A stretch of DNA of 64,000 nucleotides from positions 1,521,001-1,585,000 of the forward strand of contig NZ_JACDXJ010000001.1 in the NCBI RefSeq assembly GCF_013520865.1. The letters run 5' to 3'. The position numbers and the translations under genes were made by a program. A model generated the notes under the pieces. It was not told the DNA's origin. It did not search any database and saw only the letters and a list, made by a program, of their open reading frames with translations. This document shows, piece after piece, positions 17,883 to 26,832 of this stretch. The stretch's first letter is position 1, and the number at the start of each line of letters is the position of its first letter. Source of the stretch: Microvirga mediterraneensis (GTDB lineage Bacteria > Pseudomonadota > Alphaproteobacteria > Rhizobiales > Beijerinckiaceae).

Positions 17883-19220
17883 TCAGCCGTAGAGATAGCG
17901 CGGCAGCCACAGGCCAATCTCCGGGAAGGTGTAGAACATCGCCATGGCGACGATCACGAGGAACAGGAACGGCATGACGCCTGCGAAGATGTCGTTGATG
18001 TTCACATGCGGCGGCGCGATGCCCTTCAGGTAGAACGGCGCCATGGCGACAGGCGGCGACAGGAACGATGTCTGGATGTTGAGGGCGATCAGCACGCCGA
18101 AGAAGACCGGATCGATGCCGAAATTGTCGAGAAGCGGCAGGAAGATCGGCACGAAGATGACGACGATCTCCGTCCATTCCAGCGGCCAGCCCAGTACGAA
18201 GATGATCACCTGCGTCATGATCAGGAACCAGAAGGGCGACAGGTTCAGATGCGTGACGAACTGCTCGATCGGCTGATGACCGCCGAGGAAGGCGAAGATC
18301 GACGAGAAGATGAAGGAGCCCACGAAGAGCCAGCACACCATGGCGGAGGTGCGCGCGGTGAGGATCACCGATTCCTTGAGCTTTCCAAAGGTGAGCGAGC
18401 GGTATGCTGCTGCCAGCAGAAGGCTGCCGAGGGCGCCAACGGCGGCAGCCTCGGTCGGCGTCGCGATGCCGAAGAAGATCGCGCCGAGCACGGAAAGCAT
18501 GAGCACAGCCAGCGGGAAGAACGACGTCCCGAGCGACCAGACGATCTTCGCAAGCGGATATTTCCGATGTTCCGCAGGAAGCTTCGGGGCGAGGCTCGGA
18601 TTGAGAGCGCAGCGGATGAGCACATAGAGAACATAAAGCCCGGCGAGCATCAGGCCCGGGAAGAGCGCGCCGGCATAAAGCTTCGGCACGGACACGCCGG
18701 CGGTCGCGCCGTACAGGATCAGCATCACGCTCGGCGGAATGAGGATGCCGAGACAGCCGCCCGCGCAGACCACGCCGGCCGAGAGGCGTATGTCGTAACC
18801 GGCGCGCAGCATGGCCGGGAAGGCGAGAAGGCCCATGAGGGTCACGACCGCGCCGACGATGCCCGTCGCCGTGGCGAACATGGCGCAGGTCACCAGGGTC
18901 GCGATGGCGAGCGAGCCGGGAAGCCCGCCGACGGCGATCTGGATCGAATGGAACAGCCGGTCGAGGATGTTCGCCCGCTCGATGATGTAGCCCATGAAGA
19001 CGAAGAGGGGGATCGCCACGAGCGTGTCGTTCGTCATCACCGAATAGGCGCGCTGCACCACGAGAGCGAACACGATGTCGCCCATGGCGAAGTAGCCGAA
19101 GCCGAAGCCCAGCGCCATCAGCGTGAACGCGATGGGAAATCCGAACATGATGAAAACCACGAACAGGCCGAGCATCAGAACGCCCAGCTCGGGATTCCCC
19201 AGCCCCCATGATGCCAGCAT
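17883..19220 (-). CDS. TRAP transporter large permease (DctM-like)
   Basis: This 445-residue inner-membrane protein of about 12 spans is the ion-coupled channel subunit of a tripartite ATP-independent transporter. Typical segments are FVFMGYIIERANI, the GCLGILIPPSVMLILYG segment and SFLSPPVAMAPFYLKG. It overlaps the small permease gene by one base (TGATG). The sequence resembles the group with proteins annotated for mannitol, chloroaromatic or keto-acid uptake; the substrate is likely a carboxylate, by inference. Confidence 0.9.
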   Translation of the reverse strand: MLASWGLGNPELGVLMLGLFVVFIMFGFPIAFTLMALGFGFGYFAMGDIVFALVVQRAYSVMTNDTLVAIPLFVFMGYIIERANILDRLFHSIQIAVGGLPGSLAIATLVTCAMFATATGIVGAVVTLMGLLAFPAMLRAGYDIRLSAGVVCAGGCLGILIPPSVMLILYGATAGVSVPKLYAGALFPGLMLAGLYVLYVLIRCALNPSLAPKLPAEHRKYPLAKIVWSLGTSFFPLAVLMLSVLGAIFFGIATPTEAAAVGALGSLLLAAAYRSLTFGKLKESVILTARTSAMVCWLFVGSFIFSSIFAFLGGHQPIEQFVTHLNLSPFWFLIMTQVIIFVLGWPLEWTEIVVIFVPIFLPLLDNFGIDPVFFGVLIALNIQTSFLSPPVAMAPFYLKGIAPPHVNINDIFAGVMPFLFLVIVAMAMFYTFPEIGLWLPRYLYG

Positions 19221-19804
19221 CAGACGATCCCCTTCGTAAGGCCTTCTTGTTCGGCTTGTTCGAGAATGAGCTTTTCGGTTTCTTCCACGTCATGGAGCCG
19301 TGGCGGCCATTCCCCGCTGCGCAGGCACGCAACGCAGCGGATGACTTCCGCCAGACCCTGAAGCGCCATGAGAACGCCCACGATGGGGATGAGGGCCTTG
19401 AACGGATAGATCGGCGGTCCGTTGGGCGAGTTCATCGAATGCTCGTTCATCATCCAGGACATCTGCATGAACGGCAGGCCGGCATAGATGAGCGCGAGGA
19501 TGCCGGGAAAGAAGAACAGAAAGTAGAGCACGAGATCCAGTCCCGCCTGCCGCCGGGGCGCCCAGTTGCGATAAAGGAAATCGCCTCTCACATGATTGTT
19601 GCGGGCCAGGGCATAGGGACCGGCCACCATGAAGAGCAGGCCGTAGAGCATATAGCTCGCGTCAAAGGCCCACTCGGTGGGAGAGCGCAGCACATAGCGC
19701 GAGAAGACCTCGTAGCAGACGGCGAAGGTCAAGGCGACGATCGACCAGGCGACGGCTTTGCCGATGGCGGTGTTGATGCGGTCGATGAGATAGGCAAAGC
19801 GCAT
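19220..19804 (-). CDS. TRAP transporter small permease (DctQ-like)
   Basis: This 194-residue membrane protein has four spans: about 12-30, 46-66, 85-107 and 134-156. The motifs EVFSRYVLRSPTEWAFDAS and NNHVRGDFLY are characteristic of the DctQ family. The ATG giving MRFAYLIDR has AAAGGG about nine bases upstream; a GTG six codons earlier is the alternative. It partners the large permease in the membrane. Confidence 0.88.
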   Translation of the reverse strand: MRFAYLIDRINTAIGKAVAWSIVALTFAVCYEVFSRYVLRSPTEWAFDASYMLYGLLFMVAGPYALARNNHVRGDFLYRNWAPRRQAGLDLVLYFLFFFPGILALIYAGLPFMQMSWMMNEHSMNSPNGPPIYPFKALIPIVGVLMALQGLAEVIRCVACLRSGEWPPRLHDVEETEKLILEQAEQEGLTKGIV

Positions 19805-19915
19805 GGATCGAAGCCCTTTCACGAGTCTTCGGTGCGTGTCGTGGGAGCGGCACGCGCGGTGCCGCTCCAGGGTTCGGGATGAGTCTCTTCAGGTTGAACC
19901 TGCGGGCGGCTTTCG

Positions 19916-21052
19916 TCAGGTTGCCTTGAAGAAGTGCTCGTAGGCCATCTCGCGCGACGGTTCGTTCAGGCGCTCATAGGCATAGGTGCGCTGCACCCAG
20001 GCTTTCTGGCTGTCGATCACCTTCTTGAAGAACGGGTCCTTCGAGAACTCGTCGATGACCTTGTTCCAGGCGTCGAGCTGGGCCTGCAGCACGGTCTCCG
20101 GCGTCTTCGTCACCTTGACGCCGCGGGCCCGGATGGCCTCGAGATCCTTCGAGTAGCGGTCGAGGGCCTTCCAGGACATGTCGGCCGATTCCGACTCGGC
20201 GGCATATTTGAGGATGGCCTTGAGCTCGGGCGACAGCGCATCGTACTTCGCCTTGTTGAAGATGAGCTCGAAGGTCTCACCCGATTGGTGGTAGCTCTGG
20301 AGCATCAGGTTCTTCGAGACGTCCGGGAAGCCGAGCACCAGGTCCGAGGACGGGTTGTTGAACTCGGCGCCGTCGATGACGCCGCGCTCCAGCGCCGGCA
20401 CGATCTCGCCGCCGGCCAGGATGGTGACGGCTGCGCCGAGCTGGCGATTGAGGTCGGCCGCAAGCCCGACGGTGCGGTATTTCAGGCCCTTGAACGCATC
20501 GGCGGAGGTCACTTCACTCTTGAACCAGCCGAGCGGCTGCGCCGGCATCGGGCCGGACAGGAAGCCCACGATGTTGAGCTTCAGGATCTGGTTCTGCAGC
20601 TCGTTGTAGAGATCGTAGCCGCCGCCGTAATTCATCCAGCCGAGGAAGGAATTGGCGTTCCAGCCGAAGGATGGGCCCGTGCCGAACAGGGCATAGGCCT
20701 TGTTCTTGCCATACCAATAGGCGGCGACGCCGTGACCGCCGTCGAGAATGCCCGCGTGGACGGCATCCTGCAGCTGGAAGGCCGGAACGACCGCGCCGGA
20801 TGCGAGAACGTCGACCTTCAGGCGACCGCCGGACATGTCGTTCACGCGTTTGGCGAAGTCGTTGCAGAATTCGTGGAAGATATCCCGGTTCGGCCAGGTC
20901 GACTGGAATTTCCATGTGGCCGTCTGGGCTCTGGAAACCTGGGGAGCCGCGATCGTTGCTGCTGCTCCCAAGCCGGCAACCTGCAGGAACCGGCGACGCG
21001 ATTGCTTGGATACGCTCGAAGTCTTTGACGCAGACGAATTGCCTTTCTTCAC
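19916..21052 (-). CDS. TRAP transporter substrate-binding protein (TakP/DctP-like)
   Basis: This 378-residue periplasmic binding protein is exported by the Tat pathway: the signal contains SRRRFLQVAGLG and a cleavage region VSRAQ. Family markers are TWKFQSTWPNRDIFHEF and the arginine-bearing FKGLKYRTVGLAADLNRQLGA helix, of which R in YRTVG normally ligates the substrate carboxylate. The GTG start (VKKGNSSAS) has GGGAGG five bases upstream and is preferred over a GTG five codons earlier. A 111-base gap separates it from the small permease. Substrate is probably a 2-oxo acid or similar monocarboxylate. Confidence 0.88.
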   Translation of the reverse strand: MKKGNSSASKTSSVSKQSRRRFLQVAGLGAAATIAAPQVSRAQTATWKFQSTWPNRDIFHEFCNDFAKRVNDMSGGRLKVDVLASGAVVPAFQLQDAVHAGILDGGHGVAAYWYGKNKAYALFGTGPSFGWNANSFLGWMNYGGGYDLYNELQNQILKLNIVGFLSGPMPAQPLGWFKSEVTSADAFKGLKYRTVGLAADLNRQLGAAVTILAGGEIVPALERGVIDGAEFNNPSSDLVLGFPDVSKNLMLQSYHQSGETFELIFNKAKYDALSPELKAILKYAAESESADMSWKALDRYSKDLEAIRARGVKVTKTPETVLQAQLDAWNKVIDEFSKDPFFKKVIDSQKAWVQRTYAYERLNEPSREMAYEHFFKAT

Positions 21053-21340
21053 GGCTTCCTCCCTCACCCCTGTTTATTGTGAAGGATCGCGTTTTCTTAT
21101 GATGGCACGCGTTGTTCCTTATTCGATGGTGCGTCATTTTGGCAGAGCGTGCAAGTGGGGTAGAAGAACTCTGCGTCATGCTGGAAGAGGAGAGAATTTT
21201 TACTTTTGAAGTTCATGCGGATGCTACGACATTAGTCGTAGGTGCGGCGCATGAAGGCCGTTGTTCCAGGTATCAATTACGGTACGCAGCGAGGAACCAA
21301 GAGGCCCGTGGCCTGTTCACTTCCATTCGTGGAGGTTGCG

Positions 21341-21724
21341 ATGAAAAGTGCTTTTCTCCTGGCCGTCGGTCTCTCTCTTCTCTCAACAGGCGCCATGAGC
21401 CAGGAATCATCGCGAGATCGTGATGATGCCGGACGTAGCGGCTGGCGCGACAGGCACGACGGTTGGGATCGCGACGGCGACCGCCGTCGCGGCTCGATCA
21501 TGCGCGACGACGACGAGGAGGAGGATCGGGGTAGCCGCGACGGGCGGGGTGCCCGTTTCTTCCTGCGCAGCGGGGACACGCAGCTTCGCGTCGTCTGCGG
21601 CAATCGCGAATCGACGCAGGCCTGCGTCGACGCGGCCCTGCGGATGTTCGACCGCGTACAGTCCCAGCCAGGGACGGCGACGAGAAGCACCCCGGCTCCC
21701 GCTCCCGCCCAGCCGCCCCAGTGA
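21341..21724 (+). CDS. Secreted Asp/Arg-rich hypothetical protein
   Basis: A 127-residue protein with a Sec signal peptide (MKSAFLLAVGLSLLSTGAMS, then QESSRD). A low-complexity Asp/Arg region (about 22-65) follows, then a short folded-looking segment FFLRSGDTQLRVVCGNRESTQACVDAAL with two cysteines, and a proline/alanine tail (TPAPAPAQPPQ). GGAGG lies five bases before the ATG. The two cysteines in the C-terminal segment could form a disulphide in the periplasm. No function recognised; similar short proteins occur widely in this order. Confidence 0.7.
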   Translation: MKSAFLLAVGLSLLSTGAMSQESSRDRDDAGRSGWRDRHDGWDRDGDRRRGSIMRDDDEEEDRGSRDGRGARFFLRSGDTQLRVVCGNRESTQACVDAALRMFDRVQSQPGTATRSTPAPAPAQPPQ

Positions 21725-21748
21725 CGCCGTTCAGGGGTCGCGTGCGCC

Positions 21749-22278
21749 ATGGACAGCGGAGCTCCCCCTGAAAGCGCAGGGTTTCCTGTTGCGGCCGGCA
21801 TCCTCTTCGGTCTCGGCCTCGGCGGGTTCTTCGACGGGATCGTCCTGCATCAGTTGCTTCAATGGCACCACATGGTCACGCAAGCCGGCTACCCGCCCGA
21901 CAGCGTGGAGAACCTGAAGATCAACACGTTCTGGGACGGGCTCTTCCACGTCCTCACCTACGTGTTCGTCGCAACCGGTCTGGGACTTCTCTGGCGGGCC
22001 GCGAGGCGCATCCATATCCGCTGGTCCAGCAAGCTGCTCTTCGGCACCCTGCTGATCGGCTTCGGCCTGTTCAATCTGGTCGAAGGGCTCGTCAACCATC
22101 AGCTTCTCGGCATCCACCACGTCAACGAGACCGTGCCCCGGGAGCAATGGCTCGCCTGGGACGTCGGCTTCCTGGTCTGGGGGCTGCCATGCTGGTCGCC
22201 GGCTGGTTCCTTCTCCGCTGGGGCCGGCGCGAGACCGGCTCCCGATTGGCAGTCAGGCGCTCTCAAGGGCAGTGGTAA
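21749..22278 (+). pseudogene. DUF2243 membrane protein with an apparent one-base frameshift
   Basis: The frame starts MDSGAPPESAG and runs through typical DUF2243 segments, GFFDGIVLHQLLQWHH and INTFWDGLFHVLTYVF, up to DVGFLVWG. The expected continuation, AAMLVAGWFLLRWGRRETG, is present but in another frame. Restoring one G in the five-G run at 22179-22183 joins the two and ends at 22278. As written, translation goes on in the wrong frame to 22291, inside the metZ 3' end. Four membrane spans are expected, and the last one is lost. It may be a sequencing error, a recent mutation, or slippage. The function of DUF2243 proteins is unknown. Confidence 0.75.
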
Positions 22279-23443
22279 GATCTGCCAATAAGTCATCACG
22301 ATGTTCCAGCCCGACAGACAGGCGCACGAGGCCGTCCGGGATGCTCATCTGTGCCCGCTGCTGCGGGGTGAACCGCTGATGGGTGGTCGTCGCCGGATGG
22401 GTAACAAGGCTCTTCGCATCACCCAGGTTGTTTGAGATCCGGATGAGCCTGAGCGCGTTCAGGAAGCGGAAAGCCCCGTCTTTTCCGCCCTTTACATCGA
22501 GGGCGATCATCGTGGAGGCGCCGCTCATCTGGCGCCGGATCAGTTCCGCCTGGGGATGATCGGGGCGTCCCGGGTAGATCAGCCGCTGGAGCTTGGGGTG
22601 ACCGTGGAGCGCATCCGCGAGATAGCCCGCCGTCGCCGTCTGCCTCTCAACCCGCAGGGGAAGCGTCTCCAGACCCTTCAGGAGCACCCAGGCATTGAAA
22701 GGTGAAATGGAAGGTCCTGTCATACGCAGGAATTGCTGCACCTTCGTCTCGATGAACTCGGTCGAAGCCAGGATCACGCCGCCCAGACATCGGCCCTGTC
22801 CATCGATGTGCTTGGTCGCGGAATAGACCACGCAATCCGCCCCGAGGGCGAGGGGCTTCTGGAAGAGGGGCGTGGCAAAGACGTTGTCGACGGTCAGCGT
22901 CGCACCGGCCTCGTGCGCAATGGCGGCCACGGCCGCGATATCGATGATGTCCAGGCCCGGATTGGTCGGCGTTTCGAGGAGAAAGGCCTTCGTTTCCGGC
23001 CGGACCGCCGCCCGCCACTGGTCCAGGTCTCCTCCATCGACGAGGGTGCAGCCGACGCCGAACCGGGGCAGGAAATCCTCCACCACCCACCGGCAGGAGC
23101 CGAACAGCGCGCGCGCCGCCACCACATGGTCGCCGGCCTGAACCTGCCCGACCATGGCGGCCGTCACGGCGGCCATGCCGCTCGCGGTCGCCCGCGCCGC
23201 CACGGCGCCTTCGAGGGATGCGATGCGCTGCTCGAAAGCGTCGACCGTAGGATTGGAATACCGGCTGTAGCTGTAGCCGGGCTCCTCGTTGAGGAAGCGC
23301 CGCTCGGCGCTTTCCGCGCTCTCGTAGACGAAGCCCTGCGTCAGGAAGAGCGCTTCCGACGTCTCGCCGAAGGGCGTGCGTTGATGGCCCTCATGGACGA
23401 GGCGGGTTTCCAGGCGGTAATCGGGTTGCTGCGGCGAGGTCAT
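22253..23443 (-). CDS. metZ: O-succinylhomoserine sulfhydrylase
   Basis: This PLP enzyme makes homocysteine from O-succinylhomoserine and sulfide, in methionine synthesis. At 396 residues it is full length. The PLP lysine is K211 in YSATKHIDGQGR, which is the MetZ form of the Cys/Met metabolism signature. The N-terminal ETRLVHEGHQRTPFGETSEA segment is also MetZ-like, favouring this over cystathionine gamma-synthase. A perfect palindrome lies 16 bases upstream of the start (23460-23477). I looked for a SAM-II riboswitch in the 84-base upstream gap and do not see one. The 3' end overlaps the convergent DUF2243 frame. Confidence 0.92.
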   Translation of the reverse strand: MTSPQQPDYRLETRLVHEGHQRTPFGETSEALFLTQGFVYESAESAERRFLNEEPGYSYSRYSNPTVDAFEQRIASLEGAVAARATASGMAAVTAAMVGQVQAGDHVVAARALFGSCRWVVEDFLPRFGVGCTLVDGGDLDQWRAAVRPETKAFLLETPTNPGLDIIDIAAVAAIAHEAGATLTVDNVFATPLFQKPLALGADCVVYSATKHIDGQGRCLGGVILASTEFIETKVQQFLRMTGPSISPFNAWVLLKGLETLPLRVERQTATAGYLADALHGHPKLQRLIYPGRPDHPQAELIRRQMSGASTMIALDVKGGKDGAFRFLNALRLIRISNNLGDAKSLVTHPATTTHQRFTPQQRAQMSIPDGLVRLSVGLEHRDDLLADLTTALESA

Positions 23444-23459
23444 GAAACGATCCTATGAC

Positions 23460-23477
23460 TGTTCTTTAAAAAGAACA
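23460..23477. promoter_or_regulatory. Perfect 18-bp palindrome upstream of metZ
   Basis: TGTTCTTTAAAAAGAACA has 8-base perfect arms with a two-base centre. It lies 16-34 bases upstream of the metZ start, between rmlD and metZ on the same strand. It could be a repressor operator, or less likely a weak hairpin terminator of rmlD. Confidence 0.5.
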
Positions 23478-23527
23478 ATCGTCTTGTTTCGCGGAAAGTT
23501 TCAGAATATCATTCTCCTGCTCGGTCG

Positions 23528-24433
23528 TCAGCGCAGGACTTCCTTGCGCGCCTCCGCGATCAGCCGCTTCACGCAAGGCTCGAGCGAGGAGCGCCACGGC
23601 GGGAGCTCGACCCCGTGGACGCCCTTCAGCTTACCGCAATCGAGCCTGGAATTGGCCGGGCGCTTGGCCGGCGTCGGATAATCGGCCGTCGCGATCGGCC
23701 GGACGCGGGCCGAGGGGCCGCCGAAACGGGCGGACAGGGTAAAGATCTCCTGGGCGAATTCCGCCCAGCTCGCAAAGCCCGTCCCCGTCATGTGAAACAG
23801 CCCGCGCAGGCTCCGGTCTTCGGGTCTTTCGAGGAGATTGCGGCTGACCGCGAGAATGCCGTCGGCGATGTCGAGGGCGCTCGTGGGCGATCCGAATTGG
23901 TCTCCTACCACCCCGAGCTCGTCGCGGTCGGCGGCGAGGCGCAGCATGGTCTTCACGAAATTCTTGCCGAAGGGGCTGTAGACCCAGGCGGTGCGCAGGA
24001 TCACGTGGTTCTCCGCCTCGGCCGCTACGGCTTCCTCGCCCAGGAGCTTCGAGGCCCCGTAGGCGCCGAGCGGGGAGACCGGATCGTCCTCGCGGTAGGG
24101 GCGGTCGGCCGTGCCGTCGAAAACATAATCCGTCGACAGATGGATCACGGGCACGTTCATGGCCGTGGCCGCGCCGGCGACGACGCCTGCGCCGATGCCG
24201 TTGATGGCCTCGGCCAGCTCCCGGTCGGATTCGGCCTGGTCCACGGCCGTGTAGGCGGCGGCGTTGACGATCACGTCGCCTCCGGTTTCGATCAGGGCAT
24301 CTTCGATGCCCGACGGATCGGCAAGATCGAGCTTGGGGCGCCCGACGAGCACCGCCTGTGCGCCATGGGCCCGCGCCCGCTCCGCCAGGGAACGCGCGAC
24401 CTGTCCTTCCTTGCCGACGACGATGATACGCAT
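23528..24433 (-). CDS. rfbD: dTDP-4-dehydrorhamnose reductase
   Basis: This 301-residue extended SDR enzyme reduces dTDP-4-keto-L-rhamnose to dTDP-L-rhamnose for surface polysaccharide. Visible are an N-terminal nucleotide-binding motif GKEGQVARSL, the substrate region STDYVFDGT with its catalytic threonine, and YGASKLLGE, which carries the Tyr-x3-Lys pair. The C-terminal RPANSRLDCGKL matches the family. The rest of the rml pathway (A, B, C) is not in this window, so the gene stands alone. The ATG chosen is four codons inside a TTG-started frame. Confidence 0.88.
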   Translation of the reverse strand: MRIIVVGKEGQVARSLAERARAHGAQAVLVGRPKLDLADPSGIEDALIETGGDVIVNAAAYTAVDQAESDRELAEAINGIGAGVVAGAATAMNVPVIHLSTDYVFDGTADRPYREDDPVSPLGAYGASKLLGEEAVAAEAENHVILRTAWVYSPFGKNFVKTMLRLAADRDELGVVGDQFGSPTSALDIADGILAVSRNLLERPEDRSLRGLFHMTGTGFASWAEFAQEIFTLSARFGGPSARVRPIATADYPTPAKRPANSRLDCGKLKGVHGVELPPWRSSLEPCVKRLIAEARKEVLR

Positions 24434-24497
24434 GGAAACCCGCAATCCTCTTCGATGATGGAAGCGGCCCTATCGGAACAGGGCCGCCTGAGCAAGA

Positions 24498-26255
24498 TCA
24501 GTCGTTGCCGATGGCAACGCCTTCACGGCGGCTGTCGGCGCCGCCGACCAGCCCGTTGGGCGTCACCACGATAGCATGGATGCCCGAATTCTGGGCGATC
24601 AGCTTGACCTCGTGGCCCTTCGCTTCGAGGGCGGCCTTCCATCCTTCGGCTTCCGTTCCGGCCTCGAGTTCCGTCGGGCCGTTGCGGCTGCCCACATTGG
24701 GAAGGTCGGCGGCCACCTGAGGGTCGAGCTTCCAGTCGAGAAGGCCTACGAGGGTCTTGGCCACGTAGTTGATGATCAGGCTGCCGCCCGGCGAACCCAC
24801 GGCCGCGTAGAGTTTGCCGCTGCCGTCGAGCACGATGGTCGGGGCCATGGATGAGCGGGGGCGCTTGCCGGGCTCGACGCGATTGGCGATGGGTTTGTCG
24901 TCCTCCGTCGTGGCGAAGGAGAAGTCCGTCAGCTCGTTGTTGAGCAGGAAGCCGCTCTTCGTCATCAGCCGCGATCCGAACCCGTCCTCGATGGTCGTGG
25001 TCATCGACACCGCATTGCCATTGCGATCCACGATGGACATGTGGCTCGTGCCGAATTCGATCCCCTCGGACGGACCCCACAGGAAGGTCTTCTGGAAGGG
25101 CGGGTCGCCGGGCTTCGCCTTGCCCATGGACTTGGCGGGATCGATCAGCGCGGCGCGGCTCTTGAGATAGCCGGGATCGGTCAGCCCCTTGACCGGCACG
25201 TTCACGAAGGCGGGGTCGGCTACGAAGAGCGCCCGGTCGGCATAGGCCAGGCGGCCCGCCTCGGCGATCCAGTGCACCGCGTCCGGTCCGGGCTTGAGGG
25301 ACGCCATGTCCTGCGTCTCCAGGATGCTCATGATCTGCTGCACCGCGACCTGGCCGGAGCTCGGCGGGCCCATGCCGCAGATCCTGTAGGTCCGGTAGTT
25401 CCCGCACAGGGCGTCGCGCTCCTGGACTTTGTAGCCCTTGAGATCGTCCAGGGTCATGTCGCCGGGATTCGTGGCGTGGCCCGTCACGGTGGTCACGATG
25501 TCCTGGGCGATCTCGCCCGTGTAGAAGGCATCTGCGCCTTTCTCGGCGATGGTCCGGAGGGTCTTGGCGAAGGCCGGATTCTTGAGAATCGTTCCCACTG
25601 TCTTCGGCGTGCCGTCAGCCTCGTAGAAATAAGCCCGCGCCACGGGATCGTTCTGGAGATATTTCTCCTGGGTCAAAAGCCCGTTGAGGCGCGGTGAGAT
25701 CGCAAAGCCTTCCTCAGCGAGGCGTGCGGCCGGCTCGATCACCTGCTGCCAGGAGAGCTTGCCCCAGTTCCTGTGAGCGGCTTCGAGCAGCCGCAGGGTG
25801 CCCGGAACGCCGACCGAGCGGCCGCCGACCACGGCATCGTAGAATTTCATCGGCTTGCCGTCGGGTCCGAGAAAGCGCTCGGGCTTGGCGGCGGCCGGCG
25901 CGGTCTCCCGGCCGTCGAGGGTCGTCATGGTCTTTCCGTCCCAGAAGACCATGAAGGCGCCCCCGCCGATGCCGGAGCTCTGCGGTTCGACGAGATTGAG
26001 GACGAGCTGTACGGCAACCGCCGCGTCGACGGCGCTTCCACCGGCTGCCAGGATCTCGCGTCCGGCCTGCGCCGCCAGGGGATTGGCGGCGGCGACCATG
26101 TCTTTCGTCGCCGTTCCAACCGACTTGGCCGCGCGCCCCGTGGGAGCTTCAGGCGCGGGGGCGAGAGCCTGCGCGAAAACCGGGCCGGGCAGGGCGATGC
26201 CGGCGAGAAGGCCGAGGCTCAGGAGATTTCGTCGAAGAGCGTGGTGAGTGATCAT
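24498..26255 (-). CDS. ggt: Gamma-glutamyltransferase precursor
   Basis: This periplasmic enzyme cleaves gamma-glutamyl bonds, including glutathione. At 585 residues it has a signal peptide (MITHHALRRNLLSLGLLAGI, with cleavage after VFAQA). The autocatalytic processing site is FGTSHMSIVD, with T403 as the predicted nucleophile of the small subunit. The SSIGGG-like substrate loop appears as SSGIGGGAFMV and the C-terminal GSPGGS is present. Full length for the family. A 64-base gap separates it from rfbD. It could supply Cys-Gly and Glu to the dipeptide importer, which is inference. Confidence 0.93.
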   Translation of the reverse strand: MITHHALRRNLLSLGLLAGIALPGPVFAQALAPAPEAPTGRAAKSVGTATKDMVAAANPLAAQAGREILAAGGSAVDAAVAVQLVLNLVEPQSSGIGGGAFMVFWDGKTMTTLDGRETAPAAAKPERFLGPDGKPMKFYDAVVGGRSVGVPGTLRLLEAAHRNWGKLSWQQVIEPAARLAEEGFAISPRLNGLLTQEKYLQNDPVARAYFYEADGTPKTVGTILKNPAFAKTLRTIAEKGADAFYTGEIAQDIVTTVTGHATNPGDMTLDDLKGYKVQERDALCGNYRTYRICGMGPPSSGQVAVQQIMSILETQDMASLKPGPDAVHWIAEAGRLAYADRALFVADPAFVNVPVKGLTDPGYLKSRAALIDPAKSMGKAKPGDPPFQKTFLWGPSEGIEFGTSHMSIVDRNGNAVSMTTTIEDGFGSRLMTKSGFLLNNELTDFSFATTEDDKPIANRVEPGKRPRSSMAPTIVLDGSGKLYAAVGSPGGSLIINYVAKTLVGLLDWKLDPQVAADLPNVGSRNGPTELEAGTEAEGWKAALEAKGHEVKLIAQNSGIHAIVVTPNGLVGGADSRREGVAIGND

Positions 26256-26444
26256 GCGGCGGGCTTCCTCTCTGGTTCTTCGGTCCCCATGGGGAAGATC
26301 AGCCTAACAAAGGATCATCCCTTTGCGCCACTTCCATCGGATCTACGAAAAGAAGAAAATCCGCGTTTGCTGCGATGCAATAACACACTCCTGTCACTCT
26401 TTTCCGGCAGGGTGCGATTCGTGATGCGAATAAGGGAGCAGGAC

Positions 26445-26675
26445 ATGCACTCATACAATCTGTTCCGAAGCACGAAACCGGACGGACTGGTTTGTGCCGT
26501 CCCGGAAGAGCGCTCCGTCCCTTCATTCGTCGTCGAGCCGCATTGGCAGTTCGGCGGTCGGATCGAAGGCCAGGACGCGCCTCTCGGATTCGACCGGAAG
26601 GCTGCCATGGAAGGCGTGCGCTTCAACGGTTTCTATCTTTTTGCGAGCTTTCAGAAGGACCGTCCGGGCCATTGA
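26445..26675 (+). CDS. Small hypothetical protein (76 residues)
   Basis: The protein starts MHSYNLFRSTKPDGLVCAV and ends FNGFYLFASFQKDRPGH. An AAGGGAG ribosome site lies about nine bases before the ATG. It has an aromatic-rich, compact look without membrane spans; the WQFGGR and VRFNGFYLF segments look like constrained beta-strands. I recognise no domain. It is divergent from ggt and may be a lineage-specific gene of Methylobacteriaceae. Confidence 0.5.
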   Translation: MHSYNLFRSTKPDGLVCAVPEERSVPSFVVEPHWQFGGRIEGQDAPLGFDRKAAMEGVRFNGFYLFASFQKDRPGH

Positions 26676-26832
26676 GGTCCGGTCGCTCCCCGCATGTCCG
26701 GCTGATCCGGTCGGGCATGCCGAACCGACTAAAGAACACCCCGTCGATTCCGATCGAAACTTGATCTTAAGCGGCACCTGTCTTCTATCTGACTGACCTT
26801 CGCGCCCGCTGCCTTCCATCTTCGATTCGATT

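Noticed and set aside
17820..19211. A 463-codon plus-strand frame opposite the TRAP large permease
   Set aside because: Antisense shadow with charged low-complexity composition; the TRAP permease on the other strand is certain.
23444..23527. Possible SAM-II riboswitch upstream of metZ
   Set aside because: The gap is short and I could not find the conserved SAM-II sequence elements; only the palindrome stands out.
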